This document shows, piece after piece, positions 10,510 to 22,233 of a stretch of DNA of 64,000 nucleotides (positions are counted from its first letter, which is position 1; every line of letters begins with the position of its first letter). The stretch covers positions 66,585,022-66,649,021 of the forward strand of contig CM053270.1 in NCBI GenBank assembly GCA_028583415.1. Reading direction: 5' to 3'. The stretch comes from Protea cynaroides. Taxonomy: Eukaryota > Streptophyta > Magnoliopsida > Proteales > Proteaceae. Made by a program: the position numbers and the translations under genes. Under the pieces are notes generated by a model that did not search any database, was not told the DNA's origin, and saw only the letters and a list, made by a program, of their open reading frames with translations.

Positions 10510-11044
10510 TTAATTACTTTGTTATGTAAGGTTTTTTTTGGAGAGACATTGTTATGTTTGGTTAGACTTTTATTTTTTGATAAGAATTTATGGTTAGACT
10601 TAATTATATTGTCAAGTGATAGCATATGTTGTAATGATTATAAAATTTTATTTATTTATTTATTTTATGATGATAACAGAGGGATGGAGGCCATGCCCAC
10701 CACAGCCAAAAAGACTTTTCTTGTGGTGATATTTGGGATTTTAATTGAGTTTTTTTTTTTTTTGTTATTATTGCAAAACAGAAAAACTTTATGAGTTCCA
10801 CCAACATGGATCGCTCCCATCATGGGAAAAATATAGTACCGGTGTTAAAATTGGGCTCAAGCCAAAAATGGAAATCGAGTGAGCCTGAACCAAAATTTAA
10901 TGGGCCGTAATTGGATTACGTTTTTTGGACTTGGTGAAAATGAAAATTGATTTGAAACAATTGAATATCTGAATCATACGTACTGACCCAATAGACCCAA
11001 ACTAAATCCGAAACCGAATTAGATCGTGAAGGTGGCATGGATAT

Positions 11045-11092
<48 letters not shown>

Positions 11093-11324
11093 TGAATAGG
11101 AGGAGGTGTGTATTACTTAAAATAACAACTTCAATCTTCACACTCAAGTTTCATATAATACAATGGTAACATGCACGAAACAATATGTGGTCAAGGACTC
11201 CAGGTTAAAAAGGGAAAAGGTTCAATTACCAATGCTGCCAGTGCATGGGAATCTTCCACGCCACATTAATAAACATATAGAATATGTATACGCAAAGAAG
11301 TCCACAAGGTTAGGAAAAAGAAAG

Positions 11325-11375
<51 letters not shown>

Positions 11376-12562
11376 AAGGGTAGAAAAGAATTCCACACTA
11401 AGAGGGTGCGTGGGGATGGTATTTATCAATTTTTATTTTTGAAACCGTTCTTAAACTTTTGCTATTATTACAATTTTTACTATTCTAAGAATAGAACAAA
11501 TGGTCTTATCTATTTACCTTTTTCCAAATAAAATTTTGACATTAATAGACTTTGGAAAAAAAAAAACTTTGATTTTTCTTATTTCCATTAAAAAAATGCA
11601 TTTAAATTGTAAATAACTATATTTTTAACTTTATACCACCCCAAAAAAATAAAAAAATTTATTTTCGGAGAAACCTTTTCCTTTTTCATAATTTATGGCA
11701 AGTGTTGACAGAAAATCGTCCCAATGTTTCTAATTAAAACATAAGAAATTAGCCAAGTGCCATTACCATCTTTCAATTATAATCCCTTCCTATGAATGGT
11801 GTTTACTAGATATGCATCAAAGTTTGAGTAGGATATCATGAGGTCAATCTTCTTCTTTTCTTTGTTTTCTGTAAACATTAAAAGGGAAGATAATGAACAT
11901 TACCTGATAGTGTGCTTCTGTGTTCTCTCATATGAGGTATAAAATGATCGAAGGCGAGGACTTTATTTTCTGTAAATATTAAAAGAGAAGAGAACTATTA
12001 TCCGGTAGTGTCTCCTGCGCCTTTCCACATGGGATTTAAAATGATCAGAAACAAGATGCATGGTCGTTTTACATCCATGTTAATTTGCATATGAAAATTG
12101 AGATGCTGTCGGGTAGCGATATTTTTCCCAAATTTAAAATTTCTGATAATAGTTTGAAGGAGATGTTGTATATATGTCTAATAACCTTGGAAATTGCATG
12201 CACCGATTTAATAAATGATGTGGAATTCATCAAGTCTGTTTATGAATGGCAATATTGAATGGAAAACATTAAAAAATCATGGGTTAATGGATCGAGTTTC
12301 ATGAAAACATAATTCCATCTATGTCTTGATTGTTTGACATAATTCCTTAAAAGTTGAGAAACACATTCATGCACTTGTAGGTGTTTTCCAGAGGTAGAAT
12401 CTTCTAGTTCTTCCTATTTGATCCGAAACCGTTGGATTTAGCCATGTCAAAATTTTCTTTTACCAACAATTTCTTCCTCTTTATGGAAATAGATAACAGC
12501 CCGCTAGTTATTCGGGGAGGAAAAAAATGCCCCAAATTGCAAGCTTATAACGCTTAGGGGCT
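10510..12562. other. Junction of units A and B and region downstream of PME-B
   Basis: Unit B starts near 10,915. The region carries (GA)n arrays at 11,046-11,087 and 11,330-11,368, and AT-rich sequence matching unit A from about 870 to 2,500. It lacks the unit-A MITE and the (CT)n stretch. No gene is supported; the frame across 11,163-11,531 runs through the GA array. Confidence 0.6.
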
Positions 12563-13447
12563 TCAGGGATTCGCAAACCCAGTGTAGTATGGTATTCCTG
12601 TATCTGCCAACCATGAGTCTGGTCCCTTGAGTATCTGTGCAGCAGTGAACGGGAGAGCATCTTTGCTATCGTTGATGAGCTTGTAAGTCGGCCAATTGAC
12701 TCTCCCATTTGTTATAGCACCAGGCCCCGTATTTGCATACTCTGCAAAGAAACAGTTCTGGTTATTAGGGTTTGACTGATTCCAAATCGACCATCCCTGG
12801 GGGTCAATGAAACCTCCGATGAATGATTCCATAAAAACCGCCGACGCAAATTGTTTCCATGGGCGGCCCAAGAATGTCTTAATTGGGGGCCGGTTTGGAG
12901 CAAGAAGCTCCGGTTGCGCCACAATGGAGCAATTTTGGAACACCAGAGCACTAGTTGCATCTTGGATTTGTTTCCCACTGGCTGACACCATGTTGGTTTG
13001 CTCGTCCCTGGGTCTCCTCACAATGATCTGAGAGTTCTGGATCAAAGTGTTACCCGCACCGAAAACGAAGTCTATGGTGCCACTGATCACACAGTCGCGG
13101 TAGAATTGGCGATAACTATAGGCATACAAGGTGTCTTGGAATCCCTCCAACTTGCAGTCGAAGAAGGCAGCCATATCTCCCATGACAAGCAGAGCCACGG
13201 CCTGCTCCCCTTCAGGACCAGCCAAGTTTTCGAATTTCATCGACCTGGCCAGAAACTTTCTTCCTTGTACGGCTGTAGCAAGAGCAAGCAACAGTAAGTA
13301 TTTATACACATGAAACTCGATTCAAATTGCATTTTTATATAACGAGTAGACAATATATTATGGGCTCGATCGGGATCCTTGAGCGGTTGCCTGAGCCAAC
13401 AATGGAAGCTAGGAGACCGCAATTCCGTCGTAGGCTATATATATAGA

Positions 13448-13491
<44 letters not shown>

Positions 13492-16400
13492 GGTGCTGAT
13501 GCATCTTCCACTTTCAAAGAATTTTTTATTGGATTTAAATTCTTTCGTGCCCCGGAAATTTTACCAAAAAAAAAAATGTTGGCACCGGAAAATTCAGTGA
13601 CTTTTATCCTTATACACACGTATGTTAATACATCAATATGTACGTACAGTCAACTATAATTACTAGATTTTTTCATACCAACATGAGAGGCATGAAATGA
13701 TTTCTATCCCCTTTTACCATATTATAGAGTCGGGCTGAATATAACCAAAGTGATTGTCTAGATGGTTTGGGTTTAAGCGTATATTGTAAATGGGATTTTC
13801 TAATTAATGGTGTAAATCAATTTGTTACCTTATTTTTTTGCATTCTTAACATGGTACACTTGTTTGCTTCTTTTATTTTTTATTTTTTTAAATTAAAGAT
13901 AATTCTTATCATTTTATATATTTATTTATAATAGAAATAAAGTATCAAACAATGACAATTATTGACATTGACATAATAATATGTGAATGACATAATGATA
14001 TGTGGAAAACCCATATTATCATTGACTTAAAAATCTATCGAACTAAAGACAATGAGCAATTAAAATTTGTTACTATTTTAAATACACCTACAAGATCTGA
14101 AATGTGTCATTCAGACAGTCCTTTATAAATATTATGGAAATTTTCAACTACCACTCAAAAAGAATTGATCAAATCACCAATCACCTAAGTTGTTTAAAAA
14201 AATACCTACCACCCAAGTTAGACAAACGTTAGTCCATTTATTGACGAAAAAAAGTTGAAATTGTGTATGAATGTTTATACCCTTGTCATTTTTAAACAAA
14301 GTTAAAAAAAAAAAGGAGAAACTGAAACAAATGATTATACTGGTGTGCAAGCATTTAAAATTTATAATTTTTGCAGCGTCGACGGTGATGAGCTCCATGA
14401 GAATTCCAGAAGGTCGAGGTTTTATCTCTGGTTTCTCAAGGTGAACCTTCGTTTTCAGCATTACAGATTTCTCCATTACTAAAATTATCCAGAATTTATT
14501 TCTTTGTTTGTTCGATGTTTGGATTAAGTCGATTCCAGGGGCTTTCATGACCACGAACAAAATCAGTGAATTGTTTCTTGTAAGTTCAAGAGCTCAGATC
14601 TTCCAAGATTCTTTCTGAGACTCTGGATTTTATCATGCGAATCTATCTGAAATCAGATGTAATTTGGGAAAAAACAGATTTTCCCCAACTAAAACACTTG
14701 CAAATCAGAAACTAGAAAGCTCACTCTGTTCTTCCTACTCCTTTTTGGTTCTCTTTAGATTCTATGAGTCAACCCCACCCACGTTCTCATCCTTCAAACT
14801 TGGACCTAATCTAATCCTCTCTAATGTTGTATTTGGTTGCCCACGAACATAGAGTTAGTTCAAGTTTGAGCCATTGAAGGTAGTATCATTTGAGGGGATT
14901 TTTAATATTTTTTTTGCAAGTAGCTGAAAAAGAGAAGGAAGGGTGAAAAAAACAAGAAGGATAAATTGGATTTTTTCCCTTACAGAAAGGGTATTATTTT
15001 CATTCAAGTATTTTATAATAGCTGACATCAACAACTAACAACCGTTAGTTGCTTTTGGATCTTTTTGATAAAAGTTTGCCTAACTTGGGTGGTAGATGAT
15101 TTTCTTAAACAACTTAAGTGGTAGGTGATTTGATCAATTCTTTTTAAGTGGTAGTTAAAAATTTCCCTAAATATTATCAACCTCTGTGTACTTCACCCCC
15201 TCCCTCCAAAATTTTTTTTTTCGTTTTTTTTGGTGAAAGTTCAGCCCCTTCTCAGTTTCAAGAATTAAAGAGAGAGTTTGAAAAAGCAACCCAAGGTGGC
15301 TTCTTGGTCGGGTAACTAAGTATCCCTGTATTGATAATGGAGTCATGTGATTGTTGAGAATAATTTAACGTTAAGAAAACATATATAAGACCTAACGTAT
15401 TTTAATATACTATTGATTTTTTAACTTTTCAAATTAAGCTACTCAATTCAAGGTTTTAGAATAGATTTAAAAAAAAAAAAAAAAAAAACTGTAGAGAAAT
15501 AAAGTTGACAGATTTAGCTGGAGGGGATCAACTTACCGAAGGAGTACGTGGCTGAAGTGGGAGTGTGAATGGCAGAGATATTACTACCGTAGCTCTTGTT
15601 TCCAGTAATGATGGTCTTTTCGGGTCCATCTCCATACATGAACACATTCTTCTGATGCTTAGGGACAGTGAGATTCACCTCTTTATAGATCCCAGCCTTC
15701 ACGTAGATAACATATTTTTGGGTCGGAAGCAATTTCTTTGGTTTTGCGTTAATAGCTGCCGTAATAGTATTGAACACTTTGGGGCCGCTGCCGAGCGGGT
15801 CCACAATCGCATCAGGCACGGGCGATGGGTCTTCCAATAACCTACGGTCTGAATCTGAAAGCCAACGTGGGTAACCATGTTCACCCACATCAAGAAGTTT
15901 CCGATGATTGGGATTACTTGCGTTCACTTGGATGTTTAAGGCGACAAGTATGTTGGAGAGGTCAGCAAAAATATCAACAGCATTGACTGTGAGCAGAGTG
16001 GCATTAGAGAGTCCATTTTGCATCCCTACCTTCAAATCTAGATTTTCAATTTGGTCAAGGCAGGTATCCTGGTGCACACCAACAGCGGTCAACCAAACCC
16101 TAAACTCATATACTTCATCATGTATCCCTTGCAAATCATTAGCTTCGAGCAATGCTGATGCTTCTTGTAGCTCCTCAACTGCAAATTGTAAAAATTTCCT
16201 ACATTCACTGAGGGCCAACTCATCGTACCTCGTAAGGTTCTCAATCTTGATTTTTTGGGATGTTTCGAGTCCGACCTTCGTAGCTTCCGTGGTTTCGGTG
16301 AGAGCCGCCCTAAGGTAGTCCTTGAGGCCCGCACTTGAATTTGCTGCAACTGGGGCAATGCTGCTAATGCATTTATCCTTGTAACTAGTTGGTGCACAAA

Positions 16401-16548
16401 TGACCTCAACTGTTTTCATGTTTGTTGACAAATTATTTTGACCACCGGAGGAGTGGCCGTTCCGGTTATTACTAACCACAACAGCACCGATGACAACACC
16501 GACGACGAGGATCAGAGAAACACTAACGATTACTCCTTTGCTCGCCAT
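12563..16548 (-). CDS. PME-B: type-I pectin methylesterase with PMEI-like pro-region (2 exons)
   Basis: Same role as PME-A. Exons are complement(15537..16548) and complement(12563..13272), with donor G|GTAAGT and acceptor CTACAG|CC restoring the codon for A338; together they give 573 aa, the usual length for this class. Residues 5-25 are a hydrophobic signal/anchor. PMEI cysteines are C51, C60, C116 and C163. Both processing motifs are intact, RKLL 216-219 and RRLL 235-238. Catalytic domain: GIYKE 286-290, QAVAL 361-365, QDTL with D384, DFVFG with D405, LGRPW with R474; all catalytic and oxyanion-hole residues of the family are present. There is no frameshift or stop. Start ATGGCGAGCAAAG aligns with the ATGACGAG start of the other copies. 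This is the best-preserved member of the array. Confidence 0.95.
13273..15536 (-). other. Intron of PME-B with a (GA)n array and a Mutator-like insert
   Basis: 2,264 bp, in the same position and phase as the PME-A intron. It contains a (GA)n array at 13,452-13,487 and a foldback element of about 1 kb at 14,136-15,166. Open frames inside it belong to the insert or to low complexity. Confidence 0.85.
14136..15166. mobile_element. Mutator-like foldback element (MULE-type, non-autonomous)
   Basis: Inverted arms of about 95 bp: GGAAATTTTCAACTACCACT at the left, with GGAAATTTTTAACTACCACT as the complement of the right end; both continue through agaattgatcaaatcacc. The direct repeat taaatattat flanks it (14,126-14,135 and 15,168-15,177). 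The 9-10-bp duplication fits Mutator. PME-A has the unoccupied target once at 4,211-4,220. The interior of about 840 bp has no transposase; frames at 14,174-14,560 (minus) and 14,664-14,852 (plus) are unrecognised and could be captured host sequence. Confidence 0.88.
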
Positions 16549-16591
16549 CTTGTTGTCACCACCTCACCTTCTCACCTCCCCGTCTGCCTGC

Positions 16592-16600
16592 CTTTATAGG
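16592..16600 (-). promoter_or_regulatory. TATA box of PME-B
   Basis: CCTATAAAG on the minus strand, about 45 nt upstream of the ATG, at the position of CCTATAAAA in PME-A. Confidence 0.65.
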
Positions 16601-17682
16601 ATAATGAAAATTATTCTTGGAGGTAGGATAAAATTGGGGGAGGTAAGAATAGAAATAACAGCAGTTTTTATCGATTATCCAAAAGCTTGTACCGAACTCT
16701 TTCCAATTTTACTAAAAAAAAAGCCTGTCTCCAATCCTAATATGAATCTCACAAAAAAATAGGGTTCTCACAAACAGAATTTCTGAGATTTTGACATTCT
16801 TTGTCCACAATGAAGTGGCATGTACATGGAAGGCCTTTATTTTAATTTGTTTGTTATCTAGTCTCTGTTTAATTGCTGTGTTTCTGCTGTACATGTAAAG
16901 ATTTCATTCCAGCCAATGCAATTACCTATAATAACTTTTGGTAATTCACATAATTTTTCGTCAGCTTTTTATATGTAATGTATTGCTTGGCATGTAGAAT
17001 CAATTTAACGAAGTCGTTATTTTAGAATTTTCACAATCTAAATTGTTCAACCTTTGTATCCAGACCTTACATGCATTTGAAAAACCTCCGTCAATCTCTA
17101 GAACTCATTTGAAAAGAATCAAAACCTTAAGGAAAGTATAGCACCGTTATCAAACCTGCAGAGATACATCTTTCGATCCTACAAATAAAGACTATAATCC
17201 CTTTGGGTTTTTGTTTTTTTATTTTTATTTTTTAAGTTCCGAATTCCTTTTCCCTTTAAATATGTTTGTAAAACGGGTACATGTTAGTTCAGTTTGGTTA
17301 CAAGAGAAATTAAAATGAAGAGGAGAGAAAATTTTCTAACCTAAAAAGAATAATTTTATAATTATAGTACAACCTGATTGAGTACGATAACTAAATTTCT
17401 TAACATATTTAGTAATCGTATGTATAAGATGTAAAATTTATTTTACTTTGTTTTACCAAAAAAAAAAAAAAAATTTACTGTTCGAATGCATTCAAAGGAT
17501 TTTGATGCAAGAGTGTAAGTTAATAACTAATTATGGAATGAATTGAGTTAGTTACATCGTCATGTGATAGCATGTACTTCAATGATTAAAAAAGCTTTCC
17601 TTTTAAGTTTAAAATTTTCACTTCTCTTCCCTTTGTGATGATCATAGCGTGATGCTGGCCATGGCCACAACCCATATAGTCA
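16601..17682. other. PME-B upstream region, no gene seen
   Basis: Up to about 16,920 this is colinear with the PME-A promoter region (aatgaagtggcatg... ttgctgtgtttctgctgt). The rest is AT-rich. It provides the approximate unoccupied site (ccaatgcaattacct at about 16,914) for the copia-type element of unit A. Confidence 0.6.
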
Positions 17683-19742
17683 ACCCTGACTAATTCTCTA
17701 TTCAAGTAGATCAATCTCATTTTCTTAGAAGGTAGCCCATTTTTTTGCTAAAAGATCAGAAAAATTATTAAAAAAGAATGATAATTACAAAGAAGATGAA
17801 GAATTGAAATAGGGAATCAACCTCACCTTCGATATTGTCACGAGCAGGGAAGGAACCCCAACCTTAACGAAAATGAAAGCGCGGGCGTTCTATGGCGTCC
17901 CAACCAACTTCCCTAAGCACTAAATGGGGACTATAGTTCCAATGGGTAGAAGTTAGAGAGCAAGCTGTAGACTAGACACCCTATTTGCGACTACATTCTT
18001 TTCACAGTACCAATGCGTAATTCGCTACTGAATCCGGCCAAGAAAAGAGGAGAGACTCATCCAATCTCGTTGGCAACGCCATGGGAGACATCTTTTCAGC
18101 AAACCTTCAAAAACTGTAGAATGTAAGCCCATATTCAGTCAATGGTCCAAGACGAAGCTCAAGTTCAACTCATAGTCCACAAGAATCACATCCCATCTTT
18201 GGAGTCAGCATAACCGAATCTGGATCAGCTCTTATGGCCCATGTAGTGAAAGCCTATTTCAACACATGTGTTGACTGCGAGGGTAGTTTTAGGATATCTC
18301 CTTTTTGAATTAAAATAAATACTCAAAACATGAATGGTTTAGCCTTATGAGTCTACTTTCATATGGGTTTGATATGAGATCAATCTAAGATTTCTAGACA
18401 AAGTTATGCCTATTTTTAATGAGCATTCGTAGAATAGCTTGCCGGTCCTGCTTGTTTGCTATGTCTTGTGCTTTGGTGGATGATGATGTGGTAAAATGGA
18501 TATGTATAGTATCTCCTCTCCTTCGAATCTCTAATAGCTAATGATGTAACTCAAACTAAATTTCTCAAAATAATGGATTGGGAAAGTGAGTTATCCTAGT
18601 TTAAACAGAAGCATAAGATGTCTAGAAATTTCAGTTTCACGCGATCTAAGAAGAATGAGTATATCCTGCTCAATATAGGTTGGAATGATCTGATTTTTAT
18701 GCTTACCAAACAAGGACTCTTGGCTCTATGTTGGAAACTCAAAAAAAGACTTCATGGTGCTCGAATTGGCTCATTAAGTTAATGCATGAGCAATGTAAGA
18801 ATTTTGAAAAAAAAAATAAAATAGCTATAGAATTGATATGGGCTTAGACTCAATACTTTTAAGATGTGTCCACGGCTCCGATGAATTTTGCAGCTCTTTT
18901 AGAATGTAAGTAGGGATAAGAAATCTTCAATTCTTCTAAGTCAAAGTGAAACTCTTATAGGTTTCAAGGGAAAATTCTTCAAGTTTTAAATGAGAAGGCA
19001 TGTTTAAATCCAATTTTTCATTCAATCAACAACTACTTAGTACATGAGATTAGCCATTATTTATAGGCTTTACAAACCATTGAACCCCTCAAAATAATCT
19101 CAGCCATCCTTTATATCATAAGGCTGAGATTTTACATAGAGAAAACAAAATAACACAATAAATACTTTAATAATTACAATATATAAAAACTTGTCACAAT
19201 TTATTGATACTTGTTCCTAGGAGTAAAAGCTTACTTCAAGGAGAACATCTATAAAGATTCTCTTAGCAAAATGCATAAGTGTTTCAGACAAATATACTAA
19301 GTCGATATGAAGAGATAGTAGCGTCCACATAACCATCCACCAAAGTACATGATATGGCAAACAAGACTGGGCGGATTGCTTTGCAAATGCTCCTTAAAAA
19401 AGGCATAACTCTCTCTAGAAAGCTTGGATTGATCTCATGTTAAATTCATATGAAAATATACTTATAAAGATAAATTTTTCATGTTTTGAGTATTTTTCAA
19501 TTTGAATGGGAGATATCTTGAAACTACTATTGAAGTCGGTATATGTTCTGAAATTAGGTTTCATAGCATGGACCTTAAGGGCTTACCCAAATTTGGTTTT
19601 GCTGGCTCTAAAGATGGGTTGCAATTCTTGTGGACCATGAGTTGAGATTATGCTTTCTCTTGAGCCATTGATTGAATATGGTCTAATCTTCTAAGAGAAT
19701 GAGGTTGGTCTATTTGAATAAAGAGTTGTCGGGGTCGGTCAC
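17683..19742. mobile_element. Large foldback element with arms of about 450 bp
   Basis: The left arm starts ccctgactaattctctatt (about 17,687) and the right arm ends with its diverged complement ttgtcggggtcggtc. Inner matching blocks include tactcaaaacatgaa (about 18,318) against ttcatgttttgagtattt (about 19,478), and tttggtggatgatgatgtgg (about 18,472) against ccacataaccatccacca (about 19,334). The left arm carries an extra segment of about 370 bp (17,745-18,115) missing from the right arm. The core of about 800 bp has no recognisable ORF. I saw no clear target duplication. Confidence 0.7.
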
Positions 19743-20614
19743 ATGGATGTGGGCATGTCCAACATCATTTTATCATTCTTTAAAATAATTCGTCCTTGAA
19801 TTCTTGTTGCACACAAAAATATTACAACTATATTGTGGTCAAATGCAAGACTAGGAATTTCATCAAGGTTTAGATGATCGTAGGTGTCATTTGCATGATG
19901 TGGCTAAACGTTGCTTAATGCATTAAAAATTTGGATAAGACTATTGGCATTCCATACCATGCAAAAGAAGAATTCAACCGGAGATTGTGGTAAGGGAATA
20001 TGCCTTAGAAGAGTAAGTGACGAGGATGGGATGACATAATCATAGAGGAAGTCATAAATAGGCTATAATGTATAAAATCAATAGGATCATTGTTGAACTA
20101 AAATGGTAACGGAGAAGGGGTAAACCAGTGATGCAAATTCTTTCTCTAACATTCCCTAACAAATTGGAAATTGTTCCCTTATTATCAGGGGAACAACTTA
20201 AACTACCCGATTGCGGCCATGTATTGACCATTGGCAAATCTGTGAACCCCCTGGGCTAACGCGTGTTAGAATATGTGTACTCATGAAACTGTAGACACGT
20301 TACAATCTCTCATTGGTCGACAAAATATGATATCAACAGGAACATTGTTACCTCTTAGTTGGGCCCTGCATCCAATGAAGGTCGGGGGTAGTACAGATAT
20401 TTAAGGGGGCAGCTGGTTAGATCCACAACATAAAGATCCGGTGATAATGTCTGATTGTCACCGTATCAATTATAACGAGAATTTTATTTTTCATTTTATA
20501 AATAAATATTTTATTGACCAAAATGGGTGAAACGTAAGAATTCTGAAGCCCAAGTTTACAGAATCCAATTATTAAAACTAGGCCAAATAATTTAAAACCT
20601 CGTCCCATAAATAT
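19743..20614. other. Intergenic, possible old retroelement debris
   Basis: No gene. The stretch ttaaaataattcgtccttgaattcttg near 19,780 resembles the region next to LTRs in Tekay-type elements (compare 27,898-27,975), so it may be old gypsy debris. That is a weak resemblance only. Confidence 0.3.
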
Positions 20615-20995
20615 AACGAGGTGATAATATCACCTTGCAATCCCAGTCCTGCACGGTGGGGATAAGGTGTTAATTTTGGTGTTTAAGAGGAGGATATAGT
20701 TAAGATCCAACGGCACACTAATTATAAATGATTTTTTTTTTCTCTTTTTTTAAATATACCAATTAACTTGGATTGGAAATTGGAATGACATAGAAATAGT
20801 TTTTGGATAACCAATCGATAAGGTATGAAAACAAAAATAGTTTCACCACAAATTAACCACTCATTATTATTTTTATTCAGCGGGGGAATTTGTTTTTAAC
20901 TTGTAAAATGACCGAAGACCAGTCAATCAGCCTAATTTTAAGTACGTCCATGAATCATTTCATGCAGATTCACGTAAAATGTCAATATTTATTAT

Positions 20996-21004
20996 CCAAT
21001 AAAA
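20996..21004 (+). promoter_or_regulatory. Altered TATA region of the PMEI pseudogene
   Basis: CCAATAAAA where the intact paralogue has CCTATAAAA. The flanking blocks tacgtccatgaatcatttcatg and gtcaatatttattatcc are conserved in the paralogue. Confidence 0.6.
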
Positions 21005-21059
21005 GCGAGGGGGCATAGAGCATCCAGGAGATGATGAGTGTACAGCTGCTGGCAACAAG

Positions 21060-21691
21060 ATGACGAGGAAACCAGTGATCATTGGTGTTTCTCTCATCCT
21101 CGTCGTCGGTGTAGTCATCGGCGACTCCTCTAGTATCAATAGCAACAAATATGAAAGTTGTTGAGGCCTTTTGTGCACCAACTTGGTACAAAGTTAAATG
21201 CATAATCACGCTTTCCCCTGTTGCAGCCAATGCAAGCGCGGCCCCCAAAGACTTCCTTAGGGCTGCTCTTGTTGCCACCATGGAAGAGGTGAAGATATGG
21301 ACCGAAAAGTCAGTTGCAATGAAGAATGACAGCTTTGTTCGAGCCGATAATGATGGCCTCGATTACTGTAAGGAAGATTTACAAATGGGTCTTGAAGATC
21401 TACAAAGTGCATTAGCCATGCTCCATGATGATGAATTGCATGCGGTATATGGTGAAGTATATAAATTTCAGGATTGGTTGGTCGGCAATCTCGTGTACCA
21501 GACGGATTCCTGTTTCGAATTCATTCAGAACCCAGATTTAAAGGCTAGGTTGCAAGATGGACTACGTAATGCTATTCAGCTCACAGCCAATTCTCTTGCC
21601 CTTTTAACGAGCTCTCCAGCATCCTTCCCTCCCTAATATCCCTTTAGACGTGAATCCCAAGCCTACTCGTCGACTTCTTCAAATGGACTAG
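21060..21691 (+). pseudogene. PMEI-like pseudogene
   Basis: Homologous to the intact PMEI gene at 59,495. It starts at the shared ATGACGAGGAAA, encodes the signal segment, then shifts frame near 21,145-21,151 and hits TGA at 21,162-21,164. The domain continues in another frame from 21,151, with cysteine motifs FCAPTWYKVKC and DYCKEDL, and with DSCFEF at the fourth cysteine. A second single-base deletion at about 21,601-21,606 (cttttaacgag against ctttttgccgag) breaks the C-terminus. Past it, the reading restored by homology contains an intact RRLL followed by a TAG at 21,689. Two frameshifts plus the altered TATA suggest it is dead, unless translation starts at the internal ATG 21,151, which would lack a signal peptide. 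Confidence 0.88.
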
Positions 21692-22233
21692 GAGTTGATA
21701 TTGCAAATTCCACTGACACATCTCATACTTAAATACTCCTTCAATAATTCATTAACTATTAGAGACAAAAATGGAAGTAGTCATGTAACTCATGTCCATG
21801 GTTAATACACGGTTTTCGAGACCCCAAAAATGTGGAGTCACCACCATCCGTTTTTACAACTTCATTTACTTTCCCCTCCGATTTGTTTCCGAACACAGGA
21901 GAGGTATCGGTTTATATATATATACTTGATCCAAAAACTATTTTGATCATTGTAATGATGACAACAGCCCTTTCAATCAAGAAACTATTTTCTCATCGAA
22001 AATTGAAACATGCCATCCAAACACGTTTCACACATTTTGTTGTATCACAAACCGTTGGCAAACAAGTTTCTATTAGCAAAAACCATGAGATCTCGTATAA
22101 AAAATGATAATTGGACATTGGAAAGAAAGAATAAGGATATAGGAAAAGTAACACTGTTATGTAACAACGAAGACACAGAAAGTTAGCATGATTCCACTAA
22201 CCATAAACAAATTAATTGTAAGAGATGAAAGCT
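21692..22233. other. Intergenic, no gene seen
   Basis: AT-rich. The frame at 21,832-22,107 has no recognisable motif. Confidence 0.45.

Larger units (their letters stand above)
1..10910. repeat. Tandem duplication unit A (carries PME-A)
   Basis: The first copy of a tandem unit whose second copy starts near 10,915. The left end reads parallel to 10,918 onward (ttttttgaacttggtg against ttttttggacttggtg), and both copies carry two (GA)n arrays at matching offsets (111 and 382 here, 11,046 and 11,330 there). Homology continues through the PME gene and its promoter, and resumes near 9,520-10,700, which matches about 17,490-17,660. Insertions found only in this copy are described separately. The true left edge may lie outside the window. 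Confidence 0.85.
10915..17680. repeat. Tandem duplication unit B (carries PME-B)
   Basis: The second copy of the PME unit, colinear with 1-10,700 after removing insertions specific to either copy. Here the PME promoter region (16,600-16,920) continues directly into the sequence that in unit A follows the copia-type element. It ends in the stretch aatgattaaaaaagc... gtgatgctggccatgg, which matches about 10,630-10,700. Confidence 0.8.
20615..21700 (+). repeat. Segmental duplicate of the PMEI locus (copy 1)
   Basis: From taacgaggtgataat (20,615) to the end of the PMEI pseudogene this is colinear with 59,050-60,120, including promoter, start codon and coding region. The two copies lie about 38.4 kb apart in the same orientation; the nested retroelements fill the space between them. 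Confidence 0.85.

Noticed and set aside
11163..11531. 122-codon frame in unit B
   Set aside because: It runs through a (GA)n array (repeated RE residues), and the paralogous unit A sequence does not keep it.
21151..21636. Functional PMEI gene starting at an internal ATG
   Set aside because: It would lack the signal peptide, and its C-terminus is frameshifted relative to the intact paralogue.
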